Assembly: GCA_016717205.1 (NCBI GenBank)
Contig: JADKGC010000002.1
Location: 744,001-808,000 of the forward strand
Direction: 5' to 3'
DNA length: 64,000 bases
Source: Candidatus Flexifilum breve
Lineage (GTDB): Bacteria > Chloroflexota > Anaerolineae > Aggregatilineales > Phototrophicaceae
Part shown: one piece after another, positions 50,459 to 58,432 of the stretch
Layout of the letters: every line of letters starts with the position of its first letter
Position numbering within the stretch: position 1 is the stretch's first letter
Program-made: the position numbers and the translations under genes
The notes under the pieces: model-generated
The model's input: only the letters and a program-made list of their open reading frames with translations
What the model was told of the DNA's origin: nothing
Database searches by the model: none

Positions 50459-50713
50459 ATGCCCTACCCACATCACTTAAGAGGACGGAAAACCCTCACA
50501 GGGAGTACGCGCGACCCTATGAAAAGTTGCATCACCGATAGGATAGCACAGTTTTTATTTTTTTCGCATTAGTTTAGCACAAAAGTTCTGTTAGAGAGCG
50601 GCGACCACGGGGAAAAGCGGAGGAAGGCTTAAGCAGGCTGATGCGACCCAAGCCAAGTTTATGATAGAATGCTGCGCAGTGTAGATAGCAGTCAGCAAGC
50701 GCCGGAGCCCAGC

Positions 50714-51178
50714 ATGATCGTCTCCGCCGATACTCTGTGGCGGCTGAACCACGAATATTCCAATCGGCTTGCGAAAGCGCATACGTATTTCGCGCTGCTC
50801 GAACAGCTTGTGGATGAACGCGACGGGCAGGACGAGCAGCTCGGCGCGGCCTTACACTATACGCTGGCGCATCTTGACGCGCTTAAAGGCGAGCACCGGG
50901 ATTGGCGCTACGCCTACTTTTACGAACAGCCCGACTCGAAACGCATGGTGCAAACCGATGCCGCCATCCAGCAGGCGCTGGGCGCGTTCGTCCGGATGCG
51001 GTCGCAGCATGAGCGCTACCTGATTGATCTGTATCAGGCGCTCGAAACCATCCCCCGCCCGCACCCCGGCCTGACCACCGTCCCCGCCAATGGCGACCTA
51101 TGGGACAAGACCCGCCTCGCCCTGTATCAACTGCTTGACTTCAACAATTACGTCGAAACGCTCGGCGCGCCCACGTAG
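50714..51178 (+). CDS. Helical protein of unknown function
   Basis: 154 residues from ATG 50714, with GGAG seven bases upstream. An in-frame ATG at 50669 has no such site. Mostly alpha-helical: MIVSADTLWRLNHEYSNRLA, YFALLEQLVDERDGQDEQLG and LIDLYQALETIPRPHPG. Charged and Gln/Leu-rich, with no membrane segment or signal. A possible -10 (TATGAT, ~50659-50664) precedes it, but no -35 matches. Divergent from ftsK, separated by 255 bases that include an A-rich stretch (~50546-50566). I do not recognise the family. Confidence 0.55.
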   Translation: MIVSADTLWRLNHEYSNRLAKAHTYFALLEQLVDERDGQDEQLGAALHYTLAHLDALKGEHRDWRYAYFYEQPDSKRMVQTDAAIQQALGAFVRMRSQHERYLIDLYQALETIPRPHPGLTTVPANGDLWDKTRLALYQLLDFNNYVETLGAPT

Positions 51179-51417
51179 ACATATCCCAAATATATCCCAA
51201 GCGAGTCCGCCCCGTGAGTGAGCGACTCGAGTCTTATCCCAAGTTATCCCAAATAGCAGACCGGGACAGCGGACGCATCGTTGCGCGTCCCGAAGATAAG
51301 AATGGGTGGTTTGTAGGGACGCGCAACGGCGCGTCCGTCGACAGGTCAATCGGGCGAACGCCCCCCCCGTTGGGCTTGTCTGCAAATCAAACGGCCCACC
51401 CCACCCCCGGCCCTCTC

Positions 51418-51628
51418 AGGGGTAGGTTTTTAATTGTAGGGACGAGGCATGCCTCGTCCTCCTGTGCTCACACAACCACCCTATCCGCTAAAACACCTCT
51501 TTTGCTTTCACAGACAACCGATCTATTGCCTAATCCAGAGGAAAAACCGGACGAGGCATGCCTCGTCCCTACAGGGTTCTCAGCGAAGAAAACCGTATTC
51601 GATGGGGAAGCATGAAAACCCTACCCCT
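51418..51628. repeat. ~211-bp MITE-like element, copy 2
   Basis: Ends AGGGGTAGGTTTTTAATTG and GAAAACCCTACCCCT are inverted repeats of about 14 bases. It has the same internal GACGAGGCATGCCTCGTC palindromes at both sides as 29277-29491; the central ~80 bases are more diverged. The bases just outside the termini differ between copies. Confidence 0.8.
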
Positions 51629-51675
51629 GTTAGCACCCCCCGGCCCCTCCCCGAATTCGGTTGAGGACAGGACAC

Positions 51676-51811
51676 TTTTAACAATCGAGAGGATTGTAGG
51701 GACGCCCAACGGGGCGTCCGCCAGATCGTGGGCAAAACGGACGCGCCGTTGCGCGTCCCTACGAAATCTGTTTCCCCTCAAACCGTGCCTTAATGGTTCC
51801 CAATGTTAAAA
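51676..51811. repeat. 136-bp paired-hairpin element, orientation 1
   Basis: From TTTTAACAATCG to TTAAAA. It contains GTAGGGACGCCCAACGGGGC-GTCC and GGACGCGCCGTTGCGCGTCC-CTAC. The reverse complement of this stretch aligns with 53884-54019 over its full, equal length, while the sequence outside (GGTTGAGGACAGGACAC on the left, CTGTCC.. and CGGAGAGGGG on the right) is the same way round in both. See the findings. Confidence 0.8.
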
Positions 51812-51930
51812 CTGTCCCTCCGTCAGCCGAATTCGGAGAGGGGAGCTAGCAAAAGCCGCTTTTCTCCCCTCTCCTCGCTTGCGTGGGAGAGGGGCAGGGG
51901 GTGAGATTTGGATCAGCGGACGCCCCATCC

Positions 51931-51958
51931 AATAAAAAGGGCGCACTGCGGTGCGCCC
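51931..51958 (-). terminator. Rho-independent terminator of the kinase gene
   Basis: GGGCGCAC (51939-51946) pairs with GTGCGCCC (51951-51958) around TGCG; on the minus strand the stem is followed by TTTTTATT. It lies 47 bases after the stop of the kinase-receiver gene. Confidence 0.75.
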
Positions 51959-52004
51959 CGACGAAAGACTCAATTTGGTTTACGTGGATGTGGTAGGCGT
52001 TTCG

Positions 52005-53525
52005 CTACAGCGCTTGCAGCTCATCCAGCAGGATGAAGCCCTGCCGCAGCGCATTGAGCGCCGCTGCGTGGCGATCTTTCGCCTTCATCTTGTCGATGGC
52101 GCGCGCCAGAATCTCGATCACGCCGGGCATCGTGAGGCGCATGCGTTCGGCAATCGCCTCGTTATCGTAGCCGCCAGCCACGAACAGCAGCACGCGGCGT
52201 TCCTCTTCGGTGAGCTTCGAGCCATCCGTTTGCCCGAGCATCCCGGTGACAACCCGTTCCGCGACGCCGCGACCGAGCACGAGCGTCCCGCCAACCACCT
52301 TGCGGATGCCGTCGAGCAGGTCGTCTTCGCTGGAGGACTTGAGCAGATAGCCATGTGCGCCGGAGCGCAGCGCCTGCGTGATGTACCAATCCTCGTCACG
52401 CCCGGTCAGGATGAGCACTTTGACTTTGGGCGCTTGCTTGCGCACATCCGGCAGCACTTCCAGCCCGCCTTTGATCGGCATGTTGAGGTCGAGCAGCAGC
52501 ACATCTGGCTGCAAGGCGAGCGCTTGCTGGTAGGCGGTTTCGCCATCGCCCGCTTCGTCAATGATGAGGATCTCGTCGTGCTGCGACAGGAAGTTGATCA
52601 GCGTTTTGCGCAGCATGGTGTGATCATCCGCCACGAACACGCGGATCGGGCGCTGTGTATCCGGCGCGGTGGCGGTCGTTTCCGGGCGCACCACGCGCGA
52701 GGGCTGCGTCGGCAGGTCATTGCCATCCGGGCGCAGCGCGGCGACCAGTGACTGCGCCATCGCGTCAGCGGATTGGAAACGGCGCACCGGGTTCTTTTCC
52801 AGCGACTTGAGGATCACGCCTTCGAGCCCCACGGGCAAATCTGGCACGACCAAACGCGGCGGCGGCACGGGCTGTTTGACATGCTGCATGAGCAGCACGG
52901 GAATATCGTCAGAGGCAAATGGGAGCTGCCCCGTCGCCATTTCGTAGAGCACCACGCCGAGCGAATAGATGTCGGTGCGGTAGTCGAGCGAGAAGCCCTG
53001 CGCCTGTTCCGGCGAGAGATAGGCGGGCGTGCCGATGATCATACCGTCGGTGGTGACGCGCTTGGCGTCTTTGGGCAGCGCCAACCCCAAGTCCATGATC
53101 TTGACGTGGCCGCTCGATGTCACCTTGATGTTGGCGGGCTTGATGTCGCGGTGAATGATCTGGCGTTCGTGGGCGTAGTGCAGCGCCCCGGCGATCTGCC
53201 GACCGAGGTCGACGACCATCTCCGCGGAACACGGGATATATTTCGCCAGCGAGTCGCCTTCGACATATTCCACGACGAGGAACGGCTGTTCGTGCTCCTC
53301 TTCCATGTCGTAGATCGCCATGATATTGGGATGATTGAGCAAGGCGACCGCATGCGCCTCCTGAAAGAAGCGCTTACGCACCGTGTCGCGCACGTGGGGC
53401 AGCAGCACTTTTAGGGCGACTTCGCGCCCCAAGCGGCGATCCAGCGCCTTGTACACGGTCGCGGTCGAGCCTTCGCCGAGAAGTTCTTTGATTTCGTAAC
53501 GGTTGCGGAGCGTCTTTCCAATCAT
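52005..53525 (-). CDS. Ser/Thr protein kinase - receiver - HTH fusion
   Basis: 506 residues from ATG 53525 (AAGG about 11 bases upstream). Residues ~1-265 are a Hanks-type kinase: GEGSTATVYKALDRR, Lys in REVALKVLLP, HRDIKPANIKV, DLG in place of DFG (IMDLGLALP) and GTPAYLSPEQA. After a short linker, ~298-415 is a receiver domain (VADDHTML, phospho-acceptor Asp in LLLDLNMPIKGG, TGRDED, Lys in YLLKSSSEDDL). Residues ~430-506 form a LuxR/NarL-like region (LTEEERRVLLFVAGGYDNEA). There is no membrane helix, so it is cytoplasmic. It could join Ser/Thr and His-Asp phosphorelay signals in one chain; the upstream histidine kinase is not in the window. Confidence 0.88.
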   Translation of the reverse strand: MIGKTLRNRYEIKELLGEGSTATVYKALDRRLGREVALKVLLPHVRDTVRKRFFQEAHAVALLNHPNIMAIYDMEEEHEQPFLVVEYVEGDSLAKYIPCSAEMVVDLGRQIAGALHYAHERQIIHRDIKPANIKVTSSGHVKIMDLGLALPKDAKRVTTDGMIIGTPAYLSPEQAQGFSLDYRTDIYSLGVVLYEMATGQLPFASDDIPVLLMQHVKQPVPPPRLVVPDLPVGLEGVILKSLEKNPVRRFQSADAMAQSLVAALRPDGNDLPTQPSRVVRPETTATAPDTQRPIRVFVADDHTMLRKTLINFLSQHDEILIIDEAGDGETAYQQALALQPDVLLLDLNMPIKGGLEVLPDVRKQAPKVKVLILTGRDEDWYITQALRSGAHGYLLKSSSEDDLLDGIRKVVGGTLVLGRGVAERVVTGMLGQTDGSKLTEEERRVLLFVAGGYDNEAIAERMRLTMPGVIEILARAIDKMKAKDRHAAALNALRQGFILLDELQAL

Positions 53526-54107
53526 CGTCGCTTGACCTTCATTGACCTGCAAGCGCCACAAGAATAACACCCCGTATCAGCGATTGCACGGAAAACCCGC
53601 CCTATGTCCGATTGAAATCAGTCTTTAGGCGGAGTCAAGGGAAAGCGATGTATACCGTTAGGCGCATGGCAGGATAGTTTTCACGTTGGGACATTAAGAG
53701 GGAAAGTTCGGTGTGAAAACAGCGGACGCTAAAAGTCTGACCCCACCCCCAGCCCCTCCCGAATTCAGGGAGGGGAGACCGAAAAGCGCACGCAGCTCTT
53801 GTAGAAGTATAGAAAACCTTCAATCAGTACCGGACAAGCTCTAAGTCCCTCCCCCCTCCTCTTTTCGGTTGAGGACAGGACACTTTTAATATTGGGCCCC
53901 ATTAAGATTCGCGCCTGAGGGCAACCGTATTTCGTAGGGACGCGCAACGGCGCGTCCGTTTCGCCCCCATCCGGCGGACGCCCCGTTGGGCGTCCCTACA
54001 ATTCCCGCGATTGTTAAAACTGCCCTGCCGTGAATCTTCTCGGAGAGGGGACTTGAAAAACCCGCCGGTCTCCCCTCCCTGAATTCGGCTGATGGTGCAG
54101 ATTCAGC
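53526..54107. repeat. 580-base region with repeat cluster
   Basis: The first ~180 bases upstream of the kinase gene show no repeat and should contain its promoter. Then a C-rich hairpin (~53743-53779), the 136-bp element in orientation 2 (53884-54019) with its conserved flanks, and a partial hairpin (CGGAGAGGGGAC, ~54040). The right part of a hairpin (CTCCCCTCCCTGAATTCGG) ends near 54090. No gene seen. Confidence 0.7.
53884..54019. repeat. 136-bp paired-hairpin element, orientation 2
   Basis: From TTTTAATATTGGG to TTAAAA. It contains GTAGGGACGCGCAACGGCGC-GTCC and GGACGCCCCGTTGGGCGTCC-CTAC, i.e. the two hairpins of 51676-51811 in the opposite order, and the adjoining arms match that copy only after reverse complementing. 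Confidence 0.8.
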
Positions 54108-55217
54108 CTACGCGCTCGGGGATACATCCAATTTGGTGTCGGGGGCGGTGAGCAGAATGCCGCCCTTCACCGGGACCGAGGCCGCGACCTCTTCCCGCTT
54201 CGGCTCGATGATCAGGTGTCGCAGCAGAATCATGGCTGTGCCCGCCAGCGGCACCGAGAGCAGACCGCCGATCACGCCGCCGACGCTGAAGCCAATGAAC
54301 AGCACAAGGATCACCAGAATCGGGTTGAGGTTGACGCTGTTCGCCATCACACGCGGCGTCAGATAATGATTTTCGACCTGCTGCACGAGCACGAAGCTGA
54401 CCAGCGCGAACACGGCATGGAGTGGCGAACTGAGCAGCGCGAGCAGAGTCGCGGCGACCGCGCCGATATAACCGCCGATGATGGGCAGCGCCGTCGTCAC
54501 GCCGATGATGAACCCAAGTGTGACCGCGTTCGGCACGCCGAAGAGGGTCAGCAGGATGAAATTCGCTACGCCGACGAACAGCACGACGAGACCGACGCCG
54601 CGCACATACGACCCGAGCGTGCTTTCAATCTCGGTGAACATCTCGCGAATGCGCATGCGGCGCCCCACGGAGAAGAGCGACGAGAGAAAATTAATCGCGG
54701 AGTCGCGGGAGGTCAGCCAGTACACCCCCATCACGACGGTGAGCACAAAGTCGCCGACCAGACCGCCGAACTCGCCCGCCAGCGCCGGAATAGATTCGCG
54801 CAGTTGGGTGACGATGTTCGTCACCGTCTCGCGAATGCCGTCTTCGTCCAGCAGCGTGATGTCGCTATTGAAGCGCTGTTCGATGTTCCGTTCGAGCCAA
54901 TCCTGCGCGACGATGATGCGGCTGGCGAGCCGATCCTCGTTTTCGATGTACCCGGCGAGCCGATTCGCCGCGGGCGGCAGCACCGCCAGCAGCAGCCCAA
55001 GGAGGGTCAGCATGAGCGCGGCGTACACCAGCAAAATCGCGAGGCCGTGCGGGATGCGGCGGTGAGATAACCAGAGCACCACGGGGCGAACGGCTGAGGC
55101 GATGATGATGGCGACGAGCAGCACGATCAGAATGCGGATACTGAGAAATAAGGCATAAGCCGCTGCAATGGTCAAAATCACCACCAGCGTGTTGCGGAAC
55201 ACCTGCTGAGTTGTCAT
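54108..55217 (-). CDS. AI-2E family transporter
   Basis: 369 residues, about eight helices. Family features: a paired N-terminal helix region (VILTIAAAYALFLSIRILIV), a soluble segment (~85-150, ENEDRLASRIIVAQDWLERN), the glycine-rich GFIIGVTTALPIIGGYIGAV (~235-255, the AI-2E family's P-I-x-G signature) and VENHYLTPRVMANSVNLNPI near the C-terminus. GAGG five bases before the ATG. Named after TqsA, an exporter of autoinducer-2, but many members move other small molecules or sodium ions, so the substrate is open. Single gene between repeat clusters. Confidence 0.92.
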   Translation of the reverse strand: MTTQQVFRNTLVVILTIAAAYALFLSIRILIVLLVAIIIASAVRPVVLWLSHRRIPHGLAILLVYAALMLTLLGLLLAVLPPAANRLAGYIENEDRLASRIIVAQDWLERNIEQRFNSDITLLDEDGIRETVTNIVTQLRESIPALAGEFGGLVGDFVLTVVMGVYWLTSRDSAINFLSSLFSVGRRMRIREMFTEIESTLGSYVRGVGLVVLFVGVANFILLTLFGVPNAVTLGFIIGVTTALPIIGGYIGAVAATLLALLSSPLHAVFALVSFVLVQQVENHYLTPRVMANSVNLNPILVILVLFIGFSVGGVIGGLLSVPLAGTAMILLRHLIIEPKREEVAASVPVKGGILLTAPDTKLDVSPSA

Positions 55218-55833
55218 GCTGCCTCAATTGCGAATATAACAAATCCCATTTCTAAGAATACGTGAATTCCTTAATTAAGGCAATAATGAACATCTGAGAA
55301 GATGGTGAGGGGTGAAACGGGTGCGCACGGGCATTGTGATAAGTGCAGACGACGGTTAAGCAGGTTGGACGCCCGGTTTTCGCGGTCTGCACACGCGATG
55401 AAGAGAGTGTCTCAAACGGGTTTTTACGACACTCCCTAAATCGTATCCATTGCTTCCGCCCCCTCCCCAAATTCAGTTTAGACGCCGACAGTTTTGGAAT
55501 AAGGTCCGTCAGCGCATGCACCTCCTCTCTCCGAGGCTAGGTGGGATTTAGGGGTAAGACTAAAGTAGGTTCTCGAAAGAAATCCACGAACGCATGTAGG
55601 GGCGCACCTGCGTGTGCGCCCACGGTTGGGCAGACACACAGGTCTGCCCCTACACGAAGACTTTCGAAAGACCACTTTAGGCCTTATCCCCACTCGCGCC
55701 CTGCGATCAACCGATGCAAACAGGCGTTATGGTTTACGATGGTCAGAGTGGCGCTACACTAAGAGCAGTGGTTTTCACCTACTTCAACTCCAAAAACGTC
55801 TTTGCCCGTCCCCAACTTAAGGAGCAAGCTTTG
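55218..55833. repeat. 600-base region with MITE-like copy B
   Basis: 55218-55440 contains no clear repeat (AT-rich, possible promoter of the AI-2E gene on the minus strand; TATATT near 55236). A degraded C-rich hairpin lies at ~55458-55560, then the 121-bp element copy B (55560-55680). 55681-55820 is unique sequence upstream of the SH3b gene and ends with AAGGAG before 55834. Confidence 0.6.
55560..55680. repeat. 121-bp MITE-like element, copy B
   Basis: Starts CTAAAGTAGGTTCTCGAAAG and ends CTTTCGAAAGACCACTTTAG, which are imperfect inverted repeats (about 15 of 20). The centre is GTAGGGGCGCACCTGCGTGT-GCGCCC, then GGGCAGACACACAGGTCTGC-CCCTAC. Same length as, and reverse complement to, 13908-14028. 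Confidence 0.8.
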
Positions 55834-57351
55834 ATGATTCGACGACTGTTTCTCCCCATCCTGTTCGTCTTGTTGATTGCACCCACGCTCGTCAGCGCGC
55901 AAGCGGGCGCGTGGGAGGTGACGGTTGCGGCTCAATTGGGCGCGAACTGGAATATCTACCGCATCACTCCGGATGGGGTGCAAGCGCCGATTCCGCTGCC
56001 CGCCGGGATGATCATTTCCTCCAATCTCACGCAGATGCTGGTCTCGTCTGATTTGCGGTATGCCGTCGTCACGCAGAGTTCGGCGGATTACAGCACGTCC
56101 TACCCGCCGCGCGTCGCGGATTTGAAGCTGGGAACCTTCTACGAACTGACGCTGCCTTTCAACCAACCCGGCGCCTATACCATGAGCGGGTTTGATCCGA
56201 GCGGGACGCGCTTTGCCCTGTCGACGGTCGTCGGCGCAGTTGGCCCCGACTATCCGTGGCGCGGGATTTTTGGTGTGGTCGATGTGACGACGGGCACATT
56301 CACCGATTACACCGAGCAGATCGTGATGACCGGCCTCACCAGCAGCATTAACGGTTGGTATCAGTTGGGTGACTGGGATGCGGACGGCATCTATATGTAC
56401 CCGAGCTGTTACGCCTGCGAACCGCCGTTTGAGGGCGAATACGCTCAGTGGAGTCCCGATACGTTCGCCTACATGCCCGTGACCGGCGTGATCTTCTCGA
56501 TCTTCGCGGAACAGCTCGCGGTCACGCGTGAAATCGTCTCCCGCGCTTACTCGACCGATTACCCGTTCAGCACCGAGCCGACCGCCTACTTCCCCATCCA
56601 GAACATTCTGGTCTACAAGCCGTCGGCGGCCTTCCTGCCGACCTTTGAGGGGCAGACGGGGGAGCACGAAATCACCTCCATGTCCCCGGTGATCTTCAAT
56701 GACCCGAATGTGGTGGATCTCAGCGTCGGCCAGTCAGAATGGGTGGCGGATGGGCAGTATGTGCTGGCCGTCAACAATGGGTCGGGGATGCTCATTAATC
56801 GTGCGGGCGGCATGAATCCGATTAATCTAGGGTTCCAGCCGCCGGAAGTGATCGGCACGACCGATGGCTTCCTCGCGCTGCAAGACAACGCGGATCAAAT
56901 CATCGTGCATCACTTCACCGTGCCAGGTATGCAGGATCAGGTGCTGGGCTCGCTGGCGATTGGCGGACGGTTGTTCGTGCTCGCGACGCCGGATCTCGGC
57001 GCGACCGCGGCGCCCGTGCTGGCGAACTTCACGCCCGTGGCGGCGAACTTCGCGCAGTTGGAAGCGATCATGCTCGCGAAGCAGCCCGTCTGCCCCGGCT
57101 TCATGCCGTCGCGGATTTTCCCCGGCCAGCAGGCGCGGGTGACGCCCGGCGCGGCCAACCGTCTGCGCAGCATCGCCTCGACTTCCGGCGACGTCGTCGG
57201 GCAAATCCCCGGTGGCGCGACCTTCCAGGTGATCTTCGGGCCGGAATGCAGCGAAAATACCGCCTGGTGGTACGTGAACTATGAGGGCGTCCAGGGGTAT
57301 ACTGCTGAGGGTATGAACGGCGAATATTGGGTGGAGTTGGTTCGGCCATGA
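55834..57351 (+). CDS. Secreted protein with C-terminal SH3b domain
   Basis: 505 residues from ATG 55834 (AAGGAG nine bases upstream); the frame is open before it but has no site. Signal peptide ~1-22 (MIRRLFLPILFVLLIAPTLV-SAQA). The central part is beta-rich with WNIYRITPDGVQAPIPLPAG and repeated 'F.pSGTrFAlst.v'-type strands, suggesting a beta-propeller-like or WD40/TolB-like fold. Residues ~425-500 are a bacterial SH3 domain (ARVTPGAANRLRSIASTSGD, GATFQVIFGPEC, WYVNYEGVQGYTAEG), often a cell-wall binding module. The stop overlaps the ATG of the methyltransferase gene by four bases. Role unknown. Confidence 0.8.
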   Translation: MIRRLFLPILFVLLIAPTLVSAQAGAWEVTVAAQLGANWNIYRITPDGVQAPIPLPAGMIISSNLTQMLVSSDLRYAVVTQSSADYSTSYPPRVADLKLGTFYELTLPFNQPGAYTMSGFDPSGTRFALSTVVGAVGPDYPWRGIFGVVDVTTGTFTDYTEQIVMTGLTSSINGWYQLGDWDADGIYMYPSCYACEPPFEGEYAQWSPDTFAYMPVTGVIFSIFAEQLAVTREIVSRAYSTDYPFSTEPTAYFPIQNILVYKPSAAFLPTFEGQTGEHEITSMSPVIFNDPNVVDLSVGQSEWVADGQYVLAVNNGSGMLINRAGGMNPINLGFQPPEVIGTTDGFLALQDNADQIIVHHFTVPGMQDQVLGSLAIGGRLFVLATPDLGATAAPVLANFTPVAANFAQLEAIMLAKQPVCPGFMPSRIFPGQQARVTPGAANRLRSIASTSGDVVGQIPGGATFQVIFGPECSENTAWWYVNYEGVQGYTAEGMNGEYWVELVRP

Positions 57352-58184
57352 TTGTGTTGTCCCATTTTCAGATCAAACCGCTGCTGGTCGCACGCAAACG
57401 CGGCGAACTGACGGCGGTCACCTCGCCGGATCTCGGCCTGACGAGTATTCAAGTCCCCGTGCAAGGTGAGCGCATCACGTTTGCGGACGGCGCCAGCCTC
57501 TCGTGGGAAGATGCTGAAGAGATCACCGAGCAGGAAGTCGCGTGCTTCGCGCTGGAAGGCGACACGATCCGCAAAATTCAGGCCTTCTCCGACGTGACGA
57601 ACCGCCATTGTTCGCTCATGCCGACCGAGAGCGCCCCGACCATTCTGATCGCGGGCTTCCCGATGCACCGCATCAAGGGGACGAATCCGTTTCAGGACAC
57701 GCTGACCAAGATCAAGGCGGCGAACCCGACCGGGGCCGTGCTCGACACGTCGATGGGGTTGGGCTACACAGCGATTCAAGCGGCGCACACCGCCGAGAAA
57801 GTCATCACCATCGAGCTTGATCCCGCCGTGATGGAAGTCGCGCGGCAAAACCCGTGGTCGCGCGAACTGTTCGCGAGCCCGAAGATCGAACGGCGCATTG
57901 CCGACAGCTTCGACGAGGTCAGCACGTTCGCGCCGGAAACCTTCGCGCGCATCATTCATGATCCGCCTACCATGCAGCTCGCAGGTGATTTATACTCCGG
58001 GGAGTTTTACCGCGAACTGCATCGCATCCTGAAGCCGAATGGCCGTCTGTTCCACTACATCGGCGACCTCGAAAGCCCGTTCGGCGCGCGCGTAGCCAAA
58101 GGCGTCATCGACCGCCTCGGTAAAGCGGGCTTCCGCAGCGTCACACGCCGCAATGAGGCGTTTGGCGTGGTTGCGGTCAAGTAA
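57348..58184 (+). CDS. SAM-dependent methyltransferase
   Basis: 278 residues from ATG 57348, which overlaps the preceding stop (ATGA). A ~100-residue N-terminal domain (FQIKPLLVARKRGELTAVTS) precedes a Rossmann methyltransferase: motif I VLDTSMGLGYTAIQAA (~127), the acidic residue in ITIELDPAVMEVARQNP, and motif IV FARIIHDPPTMQLAGD. The DPPT in place of NPPY and the N-terminal domain recall the predicted archaeal-type COG2521 methyltransferases, whose substrate is unknown. Coupling to a secreted SH3b protein is unexpected and may reflect gene order only. Confidence 0.8.
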   Translation: MIVLSHFQIKPLLVARKRGELTAVTSPDLGLTSIQVPVQGERITFADGASLSWEDAEEITEQEVACFALEGDTIRKIQAFSDVTNRHCSLMPTESAPTILIAGFPMHRIKGTNPFQDTLTKIKAANPTGAVLDTSMGLGYTAIQAAHTAEKVITIELDPAVMEVARQNPWSRELFASPKIERRIADSFDEVSTFAPETFARIIHDPPTMQLAGDLYSGEFYRELHRILKPNGRLFHYIGDLESPFGARVAKGVIDRLGKAGFRSVTRRNEAFGVVAVK

Positions 58185-58260
58185 CCTGAATTCGGCGCGG
58201 AAAACACAAATCGGCTAGATCAACGTCAGGACGAGGGCAGCGGGTAAATGCAGAACGCGG

Positions 58261-58347
58261 CCTCACCCCCCCTCCGAACGGGGGGGGACACCGCGGTGCG
58301 GCCGGCCCCCCCCCCCGGGGGGGGGGGAAGGGGGGGGGGGGGGGAAA
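58261..58347. other. Poly-C/poly-G tract, probable assembly or base-calling artefact
   Basis: Runs of 8-18 identical C or G, including an uninterrupted block of G (58331-58344). It starts as a recognisable C-rich hairpin repeat (CGGCCTCACCCCCC...) and then degrades, which fits polymerase slippage or two-colour base-calling failure in a strong hairpin. The bases should not be trusted. Confidence 0.7.
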
Positions 58348-58432
58348 ACACGTTGATCCAATCTACCGGGCATACCTCGTCCTGACCTTGTCATGAATCG
58401 GCAGGCAGCGTCAGAACCTAAAGGAAATTATT

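Larger units (their letters stand above)
51179..51930. repeat. 750-base repeat cluster without genes
   Basis: Direct units of ATATCCCAA/TTATCCCAA (51180-51250) are followed by GTAGGGACGCGCAACGGCGC-GTCC (~51315-51338), a truncated C-rich hairpin (~51400), a MITE-like element (51418-51628), a 136-bp element within conserved flanks (51676-51811) and the paired C-rich hairpins (~51834-51900). No ORF here resembles a protein. With 53526-54107 this is the densest repeat region of the window. Confidence 0.75.

Noticed and set aside
51180..51250. ATATCCCAA/TTATCCCAA units considered as DnaA boxes or an origin
   Set aside because: Few copies, poor match to TTATCCACA, no dnaA or dnaN nearby and no AT-rich unwinding element.
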